The notes below the pieces were generated by a model. The model had not been told where the DNA came from. It did no database searches and was given only the letters and a program-made list of their open reading frames with translations. This document shows positions 24,105-35,555 of a stretch of 64,000 nucleotides of DNA, piece by piece. A program made the position numbers and the translations under genes. Source of the DNA: Rhyacichthys aspro (taxonomy: Eukaryota > Chordata > Actinopteri > Gobiiformes > Rhyacichthyidae); the NCBI GenBank assembly GCA_036850595.1, contig CM072165.1:12360609-12424608 (forward strand), written 5' to 3'. The first letter of the stretch is position 1; each line of letters opens with the position of its first letter.

Positions 24105-24350
24105 TTGCCACCATTAATCACAAGCTGCGCTCCGACGCCGAGTGAAAAGCTCCGGCGTGTGATTCGGAAGATCCACTCGCACTGTACGAGCTATATAAAG
24201 CCGCGAGAAGCGCTCAGAGTGAAGGGTATTGAAGGTCTTATATGAAGTGCGAAGCCGCGGTTGTTATCTGATGGTCGGGTCTGACAGGTAATTACTTGGG
24301 GGTTGGTGGAGTGGTCGGGCTGAGGGGGCAGATTTCTTTAATTGGTAACT
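24105..24350. promoter_or_regulatory. Candidate regulatory or conserved noncoding island
   Basis: GC-richer sequence with CpGs flanked by TAATCAC, GTAATTACTTGG and TTTAATTGGTAAC cores. It also contains GAGCTATATAAAGCCGCG near 24188, a TATA-box-like string with no open frame or 5' exon nearby that I can link to it. Confidence 0.22.
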
Positions 24351-24543
24351 AACAGATGGAATGGCAGTCACAAAGGAAATTTTGTCCAGCCAACGGCAAA
24401 ACGGCCATGTTACACCTAATGACGAGCAGCCAGCGGGGCACAGTGTAGGGAACTGTATGTACTGTAAGATGTGGAATCAAATATGGCGAAGTTTGTCAGT
24501 GTTTTCTCCACAGATAAGATGTAAAATTGGGCATTATAGAGGC

Positions 24544-24953
24544 CAGTGATGTCAAACTCAAAGTGATGAGGGACTGCAATAGTAAATAAGAAGCATTTCA
24601 GGGGCCACAACTGTGACAAATCCAACTAAAAGCTGCTCAAATACAACTGAAATCTGTTCAAATACAACTGAAACCTGTTGAAGACCATATAAAACAGTTC
24701 AAGTCCAACTAAAATCAGTTTAAATCCAACTGAAATCTAATCAAATCCAACAAAAAACTGTTCAAATCCAACAAAAATCAGCTCAAAAAATCCAACTAAA
24801 ACCTGTTATGACCTATTTAAGTCAATATAAACCTCTTAAAATCCAACTTAAACCCACAACCCCAAAATATCACCGACAAAAAGTATTGAGGGGCCATATA
24901 AAACATTGCAAAGGGCCGCATTTGGTCCCTGGGTCTTGAGTTTGACATGTGTG
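24544..24953. mobile_element. hAT-like MITE with internal 21-bp minisatellite
   Basis: The left end CAGTGATGTCAAACTC and the right end GAGTTTGACATGTGTG are inverted repeats of the CAGTGGTGTCAAACTC type. Inside are GAGGGACTGCAA..TTTCAGGGGCCAC on the left and GGGCCGCATTTGG on the right. Flanking octamers ATAGAGGC (24536-24543) and ACATAGGC (24954-24961) agree at 6 of 8 positions. Another family member begins at 63725. No open frame; non-autonomous. Confidence 0.75.
24621..24855 (+). repeat. Degenerate 21-bp minisatellite inside the MITE
   Basis: About ten drifting copies of a 21-bp unit close to TCCAACTAAAATCTGTTCAAA, with variants CAACTGAAACCTGTTGAAG and CCAACAAAAATCAGCTCAAA. The register breaks near 24672 and again near 24805. 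The same unit occurs in reverse complement in the related element at the end of the window. Confidence 0.85.
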
Positions 24954-24961
24954 ACATAGGC

Positions 24962-26015
24962 CATGACAAGTTTTTCACTTTTTCACCGGTCAATACACAA
25001 TAATACACTGAATCTGAATATTATACTTAGAGGAGTGGTCATGAATACTTTTGAGAGACTAGTGTGCTGTGTTGAAGGCACTATTACGCCAAATGTTCTC
25101 ATGTGGGCAGATTATTTTTTGATCAGACGTGGTGGAAATAACCTCTAACCAGACCACAGATGCCTGATTGGACAAGTGTGAAGCAAACTGAACCTGAGGG
25201 ATAATTTCTGTTTTGTCCTGAAGCCAAAAAACAGCCTTTATCTTCTAATACAGCACTTGCTATCATTCTTTAACCTGGTGTTACTATTTTTTTCTAATTT
25301 TCTTTTCAAGCCTAAATCATAAAATGTCACAAACTGAACTTTTCTTAGACGTGCACCTCTAAAGGATATTCAACTGTCCAAAATACTATATAATAAAGAT
25401 GGCTTTGCTTATGATCGCTATATAGAAAGAAAGGCCAGACAAAAGGCTGTATTCTGTATTCATGAGCCAGCTCTTGACCTAAGCCCTGTTTCTTAAAGAT
25501 CTCCCACTGGGGCTCTACTTCCCTATAAAGCTAGCAGCCCCTTTAGGAGGCGGGTCAGCTAACCAATGAGCGCAGATCATAGGTGACATCCTATGGGAGC
25601 TGGCTGGGGACACTGTGGTCCCACTTTGAGCCTGTCACAGTCTGATTAATACATGTGGCGGACGGAAGAATATATGGGAACGCATAACCCGATCTCGTCT
25701 TTACTGCCGTCTTGTGCACCGGCCGCTCCGGTAACGGACATTAATCAAAAAGGAAGCGAATTGTTTTCTCTGCACAGTACGCCACGAAAAAATAAAACTT
25801 CAACCGGGGCGAAGGGAGGGGTAATGTTGCGTGACATTCTCTTCATATCGTCGCGCTAGAGGTCACCTCCCGGCGTTCGGGTGGAAAAAAAAAAAAATAA
25901 CGCGCGCCATTCCTCACCTGCCCCTGCGTTCATCAATCCTCCACCTCCCCACTCTCGCTGCTCCTGTCCCTCCATCTTCCATCTATCTGCCCCCCCCTGT
26001 CACACTCGCATAGCA
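24962..26015. other. Intronic sequence, no recognisable gene
   Basis: AT-rich up to about 25480, then a GC-richer stretch to 26000 with CpGs and a poly-A run at 25886-25898. Open frames are short and proline/serine-rich. Nothing recognised. Confidence 0.4.
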
Positions 26016-26019
26016 ACCA

Positions 26020-26305
26020 AGCAGCCGTAATACACATTGCTGTATTCGCCGCGAGCACAAATTGACTCCCATGGGTAGAATATGACATCAACTAACCGCC
26101 ATTGCTTTCCGTAATTACTTCTTCGGACAAATGGAACTGCACGTGGGCAATAAAACTCAACCTCAAAATGGAAACAGTGCATCAGGACTCTTTGGTGATG
26201 GCGTAATTGCTTTTGAGCTTTGACATCGCATAACAAACCTTGCACCGGTTAAATGAGTAATTATTAGGATTTAATAAGGCATTCCACTCCGTATTGTTAC
26301 AACTC
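26020..26305. promoter_or_regulatory. Candidate enhancer or conserved noncoding element
   Basis: Of the islands in this window this looks the most enhancer-like by eye: GACATCAACTAACCGCCATT, CCGTAATTACTTC, GGCGTAATTGC, GAGTAATTATTAGG and TTTAATAAGG within 260 bp, giving at least three paired TAAT-type homeodomain sites among non-repetitive balanced-composition sequence. The open frame on the minus strand is not recognised. Conservation is untested. Confidence 0.3.
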
Positions 26306-27380
26306 AAAATTGCTCACATTAAAGGGTATTAATGAACCTATTTGTTTGGAGTGGAAACTGTTTAAGTGTTTGGAAACTGCGCAAATGGAATGAGTCACAA
26401 CCACGCGGACAGGATACAGTACACGTACAGTCGCGTCACATTTCAACACGTGAATCATCCGCCGAGTGACATCTCCGAAGCACAAATAGTCGCCTGTGCC
26501 CACATCATTCCGCAAGCGACAGGGTTAAAATTACCTTCACAGATGATCACAGAAAGTAACGGCTTTCTGAAGGAGGAGTTAAAGTGGAAAACAGTACAAG
26601 AGTGCATCCATTATCCACCACTTAAAGGCCTCGAGCCGAGTCAGACATCAATCTTGTTTATTCGTTTTCAATAGCGGTGACCTTTTGAACCCCAACGTAC
26701 AGCTTGTGGACGATATAGCTTCTACCTGTGAGTGAAACACAATCGATTGCAGAGGGTCCAGTTCATGAGACACGGAGCCCGTCCAGAGAGGAAGATGAGG
26801 GCTGAGAACGGAGGGGGCCGACCGACAACACAAGAGTGACGGGTAGAGAGCGCACAACTCGCGACGGGAGAAATGAGGCAAGTCGAGTGCACTGCTGGGA
26901 ACCCCACCCTTTCACAGAAGACGGCCATGCATCACGTGGACCACTGGGAGACAGATGGTCTATACTGACTGTGCTCTACTGCAATGAACAGCAGCAGAAG
27001 ATGATTGTTTCGGGTTTCTTACAGGTTTTCTGCACTTAAAATTCAGAAAGCTACACACGTTTAACGCATTTTAGGGTGTCACTATTAAATGTCACCAGGT
27101 CTATTCCTGTTAAGCCTCTTCAACTCTCCAGATTGAAGACCATTCATATTTTCTGGAATAACTACCTTTCGAAGTCTTTTAGGTAAAGAACCACCTGTCT
27201 GCAAAATACAAAAAAAAAAAAACCCAAAAAAAACCCCAAAAAACATTTTTAGTAAATAACTTAGTGATAATAATAATAATAAGTCAATGTCTGTACAAGA
27301 TCTGTACAAACTTTGAGAAAGATATCACAAAGTTGGACAAATCCACACTGTGTTTTGATTGAAAAACATCCAGAAAGAGA

Positions 27381-27383
<3 letters not shown>
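26306..27383. other. Intronic sequence, no recognisable gene
   Basis: Balanced composition up to about 26960, then AT-rich with A-run/C interruptions (27209-27244) and a short (AAT)n run at 27269-27282. No gene recognised. Confidence 0.4.

Positions 27384-27425
<42 letters not shown>
27384..27425. repeat. (AT)n microsatellite, about 21 units
   Basis: An uninterrupted AT dinucleotide run of 42 bases. It explains the tyrosine/isoleucine-repeat open frames read through it on both strands. Confidence 0.97.
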
Positions 27426-27427
<2 letters not shown>

Positions 27428-29470
27428 ATAGCCTGTAAACTGTATATAACACATGGATGCCCAAGTTTTGACTCCTCTCTAGAGTTACATCTATCAGATA
27501 TTAAACTAAAACTAGTTTGGATGAGGCACTGCCGTTCAGGATCCACACAGAAACAGCTGTCAAAAAAAGTTACACTTCGATTTCTTTTTGGTTTTCTCTG
27601 TACTTTTACTTTCACTTCTCATTTTGGCCCGAAAAAGCTCCAGCTTTGAGTAACCGTTCTTCAATGTTGGAACAAAAACCCGAGGGCTTACTGAAGTTGT
27701 CCAGTGCTATATCCTTCCAGTGGAAACGAGGCTACAGACTCCAACAGAAAGATCATGAAACTGTAATCAAGTTTAAAGAAAGGGCAAGATCAAAGTCCAA
27801 AAACCAATCCTTAATCTTCAGACGTCAGTCAAGATGGTGGAATTTAAAAAGCAGAAAGACTCAGAGGCAACTGGATGAAGGAAGGTCAACAACACTCAAT
27901 GTGAGAAATGGCGAACAGACTCAAGTCAATTTGTTTGGCCCAGATTTAATTAGCCTTATGCCAACTATATCTATATATCTACACAGAACAAAATAGATCT
28001 ACAGTTCTTCTAAATGTTTCCCGGGGCAGTTCCTCATATGCCAAATGGCTTGGGCGGCCTCTGTTAATGAATCTTGCAGCAGTTTGTTTGCCTTTGTCGC
28101 GATGCCAGGATGTTTGTTTGGGTAACTCTAGAGCACACAGGCCAGTAATGTGATCATTACAGCAGCCAGCATGACTAAAAATACATTGTAACCAACGCAA
28201 AGGCACACTGACAGCATAATAATACATTATCCCTGTAGGCTCTAGTTTCACCATGACAGTTAGTTGTAATGTAACCCAGTTTGTGGGGGTAAACCTAGCC
28301 TTGCATTCAGCCCGAATAAGCCAGGACTGCTCATGTACTGGACAGCAATTACCCTGAATGATGAATACGAAGGCCGATAAGCGCCGCTGCTGCATGCTGC
28401 TCAAACCGAGGAGAGCTCCAACATTGGAGGACACTGGAAGTTTAATTGGGACTATTTCAAGAAGCCCAAATGACTTTCGTCAGTCAGTTTGATGCCAGTT
28501 TCAGTTTTTTTGACATCTCCAAGCAAGACAATGAGAAGATGGATTTTTCAGCTGCTGCTACAAGAGCATTGTGTAAAATGTAGTTTCCAGTTCAACAAAA
28601 TGGAACAAATAAGGCAAACTTAAGTTTATATTTACAATAAAATAACACTCTTTGCATCTTGGACATTTAACATTGCAACAGCCATGAGAGGTCATTTTGA
28701 CAACTACACCCCTCTTACCCCATTTAAGATATAAAACAAGACTCGTTACTCATTTAATCAGATTATGAATTTGTAACCATCAAGACAAAAGTCACAAAAG
28801 TATAAGACTCAAAGGGGCTCTGAATGACTCCCTGGTTTTCATCCTTTGCCAAAGCTAGAAGAGCGCTCTCAGTGGACACACGTGGCATGTCATAGCCAGC
28901 CAATAATCTCCCCAATGAGAAACCATTAGCCCGCTGAGGAGATTTGAATTGGGTGAAGACGGGTGGAGATGGAGCGTCGTGTGATTTGCCTCACATGGAG
29001 GCCATGAGATAAGCCTCTTGGTTTTCCTCTTTGCAGATAAAGGCCCCCACATTACAGTTATCGTCAGATTACATACTTGCCTCTCTCTGTAAGTACAGGA
29101 TGATGCTGGACAGGGCCTCACCACACCAACGCCATTAGGATTGCTCTGCCTGCAGTGTTCTCTGCTGCAATCTATCTAGTTTACAGCCACTTCATGTTAT
29201 CACATTCACTTGACTCTCCTCGAGTAGATATTGACCTAAGCCGTTTCTCTATCCCATGAGAGACTAAGCTGCACCAGGATCACACCCAGTCAGAACGTCC
29301 AATACGCCATTCTGAAGATTTTAAGCTGTCTTGATATGTAAAGCATGGGTATTAGCAATTTAAAAATGACCTCAATCGGAAAACTGTCCTATATTGTCTT
29401 TCAAAGTGAGGGCCATTTCCATCAAATCAGTCCAGCAGAAGAGATGAAAAAGAAAAATGTCAATGAACAT
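27426..29470. other. Intronic sequence with two long unrecognised open frames
   Basis: A 159-codon frame on plus (27517-27996) abuts a 151-codon frame on minus (27979-28434). Both are longer than most here, but neither shows a domain, a membrane segment or a cysteine pattern I can name, and there is no promoter or splice context. The plus frame is rich in Lys/Arg/Ser. They may be chance or remnants of a mobile element too decayed to name. The rest is ordinary intron. Confidence 0.3.
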
Positions 29471-29476
29471 CCTCAT

Positions 29477-29625
29477 TGTAGCAAGAGAAGTAAAACCATT
29501 GGACTGAAAGGCCAAGGTTTAGAGCCCTGTGGCCCAGAACTGTGAGCATGGCTGTGCTTGGCCCCAAATGGGACCATCACCTGGGTGCACTCCTGGATAA
29601 CCTATTTCCGCAATAAAATGACTGA
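29477..29625 (+). mobile_element. tRNA-derived SINE fragment
   Basis: The head resembles a tRNA: GTAGCAAGAGAAG where an A box is expected, TTGGACTGAAAGGCCAA forming an anticodon-arm hairpin with a GAA loop triplet, and AGGTTTAGAGCCC close to a B box (GGTTCGAnnCC). A tRNA-unrelated body follows, ending in CCGCAATAAAATGACTG with an A-rich 3' end. It lacks a paired acceptor stem, so it is a SINE relic and not a tRNA gene. Confidence 0.5.
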
Positions 29626-30559
29626 TGGGGCTGGGATAAGATGGCAGCCATGCAGAGAGCAGAAAGTAGCAGGGGTTTGTCTATCTCTAGTTCTGCTCCA
29701 GTAGTGCCCCTTTTCCAAAATGCCCCCGGGAGGAGATTTAAGTGTGTCAAGGCTCTGTGTGCAAGAAGATGGCTTCAAACACACCGTACCGAGACTTTAT
29801 CACTGTGTAGTTCGCTCCTTCTCTGACGCTTTCCAGCCTTTTTCTTCCCCTTCCCTGCCGCGCTGCTCCCCTTCTCTATACCCCACTCTATTAATCTCCA
29901 GTCTTTATTCTAGGGCTGAGCGATACTGCTAAATAATGCTATGCATAACTGCCATTGTTAAAATATAGATAAGGCAGTTTATGCCTCTAAGTTTGGGCCC
30001 TATCTACAGAGTGACAATCAATGGTTTAGAACTAGTCTCCATAGACAAGGTATAGTGTAGTTTACATGCCACATTTAATATTAAAATTGTTAAAAGATGC
30101 AAAAAGTGCCGTTAAATGAAAGCACATGGCTAATTTGCATAAATAAACAAGCACACAGTACATTCAGTTCATACAGTCCTGTCACTTCACAAAGCCAAAA
30201 CATTACAGAAGTAATCAGAACACTTTTCCCTGTTTATTAATAGTACTCTAAAGAGTCACCATCGACATTTTCCAGTGGAGCGCTAGCAGCGAGGTTAGCC
30301 TTCACACAGTCTACAGTGGCTATTCTGACTATTCTCTGTCTTAGTATACAACATGTTATTGTTCAAAATCATAACCTCCATGATTGGATTCATTGGCCGT
30401 CCCTATTTACCCCCATTCTGCGTTATTCCCTTGATATCTCATCTTTCCAGTGTAACAGGAGCAGCACACACCGGAAAGACTGTGTGCACATTAGAAGTGA
30501 AGACGGGGTGATGGATCCTATCTGTCAATCATCCTATCCCTGACATAGATGTGTCGGAA
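29626..30559. other. Intronic sequence, no recognisable gene
   Basis: The string CTAGGGCTGAGCGATACTG near 29911 resembles the GGGCTGGGCGATA start of a fish repeat, but no matching far end was found. Otherwise ordinary intron. Confidence 0.35.
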
Positions 30560-31090
30560 AAACATCCTCAGACACTTGAAGTTCACTTGCACCGTGTGAA
30601 GTAACTTTCAGTCGGAGGAACACGTGTGGGCGGCGCGAGTGTGTACAAGTGTATTTATGTGATAGGGAGTATGCACAATCGCAGCGGGGGGTTGCCGTCT
30701 GTCAGGCTTCCTCAGTAAACCTTTATTTTTCACCGTCTGACATATTATTTCAAACTGCAAGCCTCTGCAATCCATCACCTTTTAGCTCCGGTATCGAACC
30801 TCCGCAACTGCACAATGCGGCTACAAGGAATAATTAAGGCGAGAAATCAGTGGTCTCAAAGGACTGCAGTAAAAATAAATCACGGGTATGAAACGAGCCA
30901 ATACACCGGCCCTTCCCCGCGGGCTGCTTCTTCTGTCAGCCACACGGCATAAACAAAAGCCGACAAGGAAAACCCCTGTTGACATCCGTCGCTCTGTGAG
31001 TGCTTTCAGTCAGAGAAATTAGATTTAAATATTTGAAGGCGACACGAGGAGGAGGAAAGTTCGTTTTATAATACAATGGATGCAAGATGG
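30560..31090. promoter_or_regulatory. Candidate regulatory or conserved noncoding island
   Basis: CpG-richer patch with GGAATAATTAAGGCG, AAATAAATCACGG and TTAGATTTAAATATTTG cores in non-repetitive sequence. Short open frames only. Functional role inferred from composition. Confidence 0.22.
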
Positions 31091-32035
31091 GGAGCCAGCT
31101 GAGCAAAGCTTGCACTAGACATCAATGTTTAATGGGCCGTGATGTGTACAATAGGTGGGAAGAAATGAGAGGAAAATACTAGCACGATTAGCCAGGAGAA
31201 AATAGATGAAAGTTGTTCAAAGCAACTGCAAAGGACATTCAGTTCAATCACACTGTTATAAGCTGCACTCATGAATGATTGACTGCGTTTCCTGAAATGA
31301 CTATGTGCTCAGCAGTTTTTATATTACAACCTCCACTTGGATGGAGACGTTTAATATTTTATCATACAGTGGCCACATATAACGCTGTATCCTGTGATAT
31401 TTATATGAAAGTGTTATGCTACATCATTGGCAAAACCTAAACTTAATGTTTTCGAGCTTTTTTTTTTTTTGCAGATGCAGACACCACAACAAACAAACAT
31501 GATCGGTGATACCAAGCTGCCATACAGAATGATGCTTTATAGTGCTACAACCCATCTAGTTTGCCCTACTTGCACCATTAAATGCTCTAATGATATTTCC
31601 GAAGCTAAAACATGTACGAAAACAATACATTTCACAAAACTTTGACATTGCAAACGTCAATCTAACCTTGTCAGCTTCTCAGTTTCAGACACTGCTATTT
31701 TGGAACACATATTTAGGTAGGGCAGCGAAAAGACAAAACTGTTTTCTGGTGGATATGACACATAGGTATAATAACAATATTTTGATGGACAGCAGCAATG
31801 TAAAACACTGCTTTTTAAAATCTGAATTGTCCTTGGGTCCTGTTTTTGGAATAGAAAGTTAGGGCCAAAATATACCAAACACTAATATTATCACACTTAA
31901 TTTATTTGCATCTAAATGGTCACTGGAAATGCACCAATTTAGCATTTTTCTTGAAGCAATAAATGAAAAAAATCACTTAAAATCCCCTTATGTAGCTTTT
32001 GTCGTTCTGGTCAAACTTTCTTGCCCCTTTTCTTA
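31091..32035. other. Intronic sequence, no recognisable gene
   Basis: AT-rich; a T run at 31460-31471. Nothing recognised. Confidence 0.4.
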
Positions 32036-32039
32036 CTCC

Positions 32040-33110
32040 CTACTACTGACATTACCGTGGAAACAATGTGGATGGGAACAAATTTAGTTAGCGCTAGCAT
32101 GGAAGTGTACGAGGGCTAGGGGGTTCCTCAAAGCATCCACCATCTGTTTTTTTTTTTTATTTTGCTTTAGTTGCACATATTGCTACTAACATCAAATGTC
32201 CAAAACATATCGTCACCAATAAACAAGTCATGGCTGTGTATACAACATACTTTTACAACATGTTATCGCCGGTTTCTGCAACAGACCAAAGCACGTCCAA
32301 CAGTGCAGTTCGGAAAACACTCAATCCAGTCCCTTATTCAACACAATGGTGGCTTTTGTCAAAGTTGCTCAAAACCATATACTTGCCAATTTTCCAGCTT
32401 CCATCACGTCAAGGCCAGACTGTTCACTTATTGTACATTTCATCCCGTCTACTGACATAACCATGGTAACTAGGTCATTCTAACACTTAAGCTCCCATCT
32501 AGCATAATGGCCCATGGTGAATTATAAAATAACACTATATAATGCACAGTCCAGAATCCTTTAACAGAGTGACCTGAGAAATGAAAAGTTAAAAGTATAC
32601 GCAGGAGATTGAAGGGACTGTTATGTGAAAGTGGCTCACTCTTGCTTTCACTGCCTCTAACTGTGGGTTGCACATGTGCTTAGGTTAGTGATGAAAGCAC
32701 GGTCGTCATAAATCTCCTTATGATTGGCTAGCTCCTCAAAGCATGCATAAAATAAGTCACTTGTTTGATAATGACATGCTCTCAAGCCTTATTTTTGTCA
32801 AAATCTAGAGACCAACAATTACATCATGACTGTACGGTACCTTTTGGAACAGCTTTAGGTGGAAAGGTACTTTTGAAAGGTACTTTTGGAAGCTTCTGAC
32901 CATTGCAGATGAGCAACCAAAAAAGATGCACTAAAGATGCTCAAAAAAAAAAAAAAAATCCAGTCATTAATAAAAAAAAAAAAAGCGGTGGCCTTTGCCT
33001 GTTTTCCTGCTTCCATCACATCAGGTTCAAGGAGAAACTATTCACTTATATGATGCATTGTACAGCCCATTCAATGACGGTTACTATGGAAACAATGCGG
33101 ACAGGAAATA
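32040..33110 (+). repeat. Cluster of locally repeated fragments (three partial copies)
   Basis: Copy A (32349-32470) and copy B (32985-33108) share GGTGGC.TTTG, TTTTCC.GCTTCCATCAC, TTCACTTAT and a closing CTGACATAACCATGGTAAC/ATGACGGTTACTATGGAAAC. Copy C (32040-32080) keeps only the closing block (CTGACATTACCGTGGAAAC). All are in the same orientation. A second shared phrase, TTCCTCAAAGCATCCA (32125) and GCTCCTCAAAGCATGCA (32732), also repeats. This suggests fragments of one dispersed repeat or local duplication. Confidence 0.6.
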
Positions 33111-33171
33111 AAGTCAACGACTCCCTTGTAAACACACTTGTGTGTCCTTTATTAGTGGATAATGAAATACT

Positions 33172-33349
33172 GGTACCACTTTGCAATAAGTCGGTTCAAA
33201 AATGGTCATTTTATGTATTTGGATTTTTCTTTTTGTTCCATTGAGCTTTTCTAATGTTTTATAAAAGCTTAATACTTTTTTATAAATGGTTATAAACATA
33301 AGCCTCGTATAAACCAAACTATAAACCTATTATACTGTAAAGTGGCACC
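33172..33349. mobile_element. Small MITE with GGTACCACTTTGCAATAA ends
   Basis: The left end GGTACCACTTTGCAATAA and the right end TTATACTGTAAAGTGGCACC are imperfect inverted repeats of the fish GGTAACACTTTACAATAA-type terminus. The 178-bp interior is AT-rich with TTTATAA repeats. No clear target duplication and no open frame. Confidence 0.6.
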
Positions 33350-33555
33350 TAGACATTTAGATGGAAAATAAGACAATATAATGTGAAAGTGTGTACTTTA
33401 AAAGCTTTATGAATGCAAAGAGCAGGAAAATGTTAGTTGCAGGATGGATGTATAATAATAAGGTAGTAATAAAAGCTGATGAAAGCATTTCCCCCTTAAA
33501 ACTCCTACAGATTTCTGAAGTGGCAGAGGTGGCGCTTCCTCAAAGAATCCCCCAT
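33350..33555. other. Short intronic stretch
   Basis: Nothing recognised. Confidence 0.4.
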
Positions 33556-33880
33556 GCATAATAGACGCCACTTTGTTTATTAATGCCGCACTCTCCGCGG
33601 TGAAGCCTCCAATCCGTGGACACAAACCTCCGAGTGCAGGGCTTTAATATCTGACGGTTTTTAAATAATTAAAGGGGGCGCCTTACATCAGCGGGCCCCC
33701 CTCTGAAGACGCGGCCCTCTTGTCTCTGCCGTCTACAAAGCCGAGGCGTATGCCCACGCCGCCGCGCACTCCCGCTGTTGCGCTCACGCTGCTTTCATGT
33801 GCGGCAGGCGGAGGAGGTGGGCCGATGAGAGAATGTTCCCAGCAGTCGGAGCATGTCACCTCCCCTGAGCTCTTTGGCAA
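33556..33880. promoter_or_regulatory. Candidate regulatory or conserved noncoding island
   Basis: CpG-rich patch with GGGCTTTAATATCTGACGG and TAAATAATTAAAGGGGGCGCC beside high-GC sequence (GCGGGCCCCCC, CCGCCGCGCAC). The overlapping short frames on both strands are composition artefacts. Confidence 0.22.
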
Positions 33881-34182
33881 CTTGGAACTATTTTTTTTTA
33901 TTTTGACTATTTCTTAAGCGTTTCAAATCTTCAAGAAGAGAAAGTGTTTCTTGTCGAAGCCCTGGAGAAAGTCTGACTAAATAACACCTGCTGTTCGTGA
34001 TTATTCTGCGAAGGATTGAAAAAAATAAACAACAAGGTCTCGGTATCAATATTCTCCCAAGCATATGCTCATTTTAATATGTGTGCTCCCGTTAGATTTG
34101 CACAAAACTAAAACTTGCAACTAATAAGAGCTAAGCGCCATTCTGATTCATTTCTCCTGGTTGACATACAGACTTGTGCGTA

Positions 34183-34216
34183 CCTTTGATTGCTTTGGAG
34201 TGACATTAATCAAAGG
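34183..34216. promoter_or_regulatory. Paired inverted TCF/LEF-type sites
   Basis: CCTTTGAT (34183-34190) and ATCAAAGG (34209-34216) are perfect inverted copies of the TCF/LEF (Wnt effector) core and are separated by 18 bases that include CTTTGG. They lie in a GC-richer stretch (34180-34460). Motif matches of this length occur by chance, so only the pairing is suggestive. Confidence 0.25.
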
Positions 34217-35555
34217 CGAAGCGTGGAGAATCCCCCAGCATGGTGGCCAGGCATAGCGCTCTCTCTTCCACTTTCTCACGTGGTCATTCATTTTAATAGA
34301 AAAGCTACGAACGGCTGTGTCGGAAGGGAGCGTTCATCTGGTCGCCGTGGTTGTGTATGACACCTTATTTCGCGGTGCCGCTTGAACATGCAAGAGCAAG
34401 ACACGGGGAATCAATTTCCCTGGCAGGAGGGGAGATGTGCACGTGAGCTAGCTTTTTTTACTGATGAATAGCAGCTGTTCAGGGCGTTACTTGCTACAAA
34501 TCGTCCACGATTCTCGAAAAATGAAACTGTGCCTCTAAACTACAGCATATATTTTGGCGTTAGCAATTTGTCTTTAATGCATTGCAAACAAAAAATAAAT
34601 TATTTTGTATTTTCTCTATTAAACTATTTACGTATAATCCTGTTGTAACTCTGTTGTTCACAAGCCAAATGCATGGGATGGTCCATGTTGTTCAGTATAG
34701 CATCCATGTTTATGAAGCAATATTGGAGACCACACATTTAGCCGTAATATATCAAAACTACTTAACAAAACATGTGTTGTTCAAATGCACTTTTATTAAA
34801 TATATGTTGTTTATATTTCTATTAAATTTATAGGCCTTGTGTCTAAGTGTAAGCCCTGCAACTAAAGCTAAACGAAAAAGATGACTGAAAGAATTAATGA
34901 ATGAACATCTTTAAAATCTTGTTTTGATGGCAACAATATTCCTAAATTGCCACAAAAGCAACAGTGCTTATCAAAGATCTTGGTAATGTTTATTATTGCT
35001 TTTATTCAACTCAGAGGCATGAATTTGGACCAAAAACAAAAATGTGCCGAGTGACAGTTTTCACATAGCCTCAGGAAGGTGAATGATGAGAGAAAAGAGA
35101 CAGGTAACTGTTTTCTCATTGCTGCATTTGGATAATTTTGTACTTTCTGGAGTTGCTTTTGGGTGAAAGATTCTTGGCACAATGTGAACTGCCTGTAGTG
35201 ACCTATGTAAACACATTTGTTTGCCCATTCAGCATTACCACCAGTCATCAATGCTCTTATCACAGCTGCCTTCAGATTTATGGCAGTTAAACGACTCTTT
35301 TACACTTTATAAAAAGAACTGACCCAAAGCCAAGGACTAAGAGAAGGACACAAAATGGATCCGACAATTGTTAATTCACACTCATTTGAAAACCGTTTTT
35401 AGCCTCCGTGACTTCCTCCAAGTATGTAGCCTCGCTCTCTTAGCATGTATGTGCCCGGATTTGACAAAAGCACAAATATTGAGGTCTAAAGGGAGGGTTG
35501 TAAGGTGGGGATGTTTGGGCAGGACAGAAAATGTCAAGCCAGCGAGCTTATCTTA
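34217..35555. other. Intronic sequence, no recognisable gene
   Basis: GC-richer to about 34460, then AT-rich. Nothing recognised. Confidence 0.4.

Noticed and set aside
24185..24205. TATA-box-like string GAGCTATATAAAGC
   Set aside because: No open frame, splice donor or transcript evidence downstream; a six-base TATA match is expected by chance many times in this window.
27384..27425. Tyr-Ile repeat open frames on both strands
   Set aside because: Translation of the (AT)n microsatellite.
29911..29935. GGGCTGAGCGATACTG start of a possible MITE
   Set aside because: No inverted partner (CGCCCAGCCC-type) was found in the following kilobase, so an element could not be delimited.
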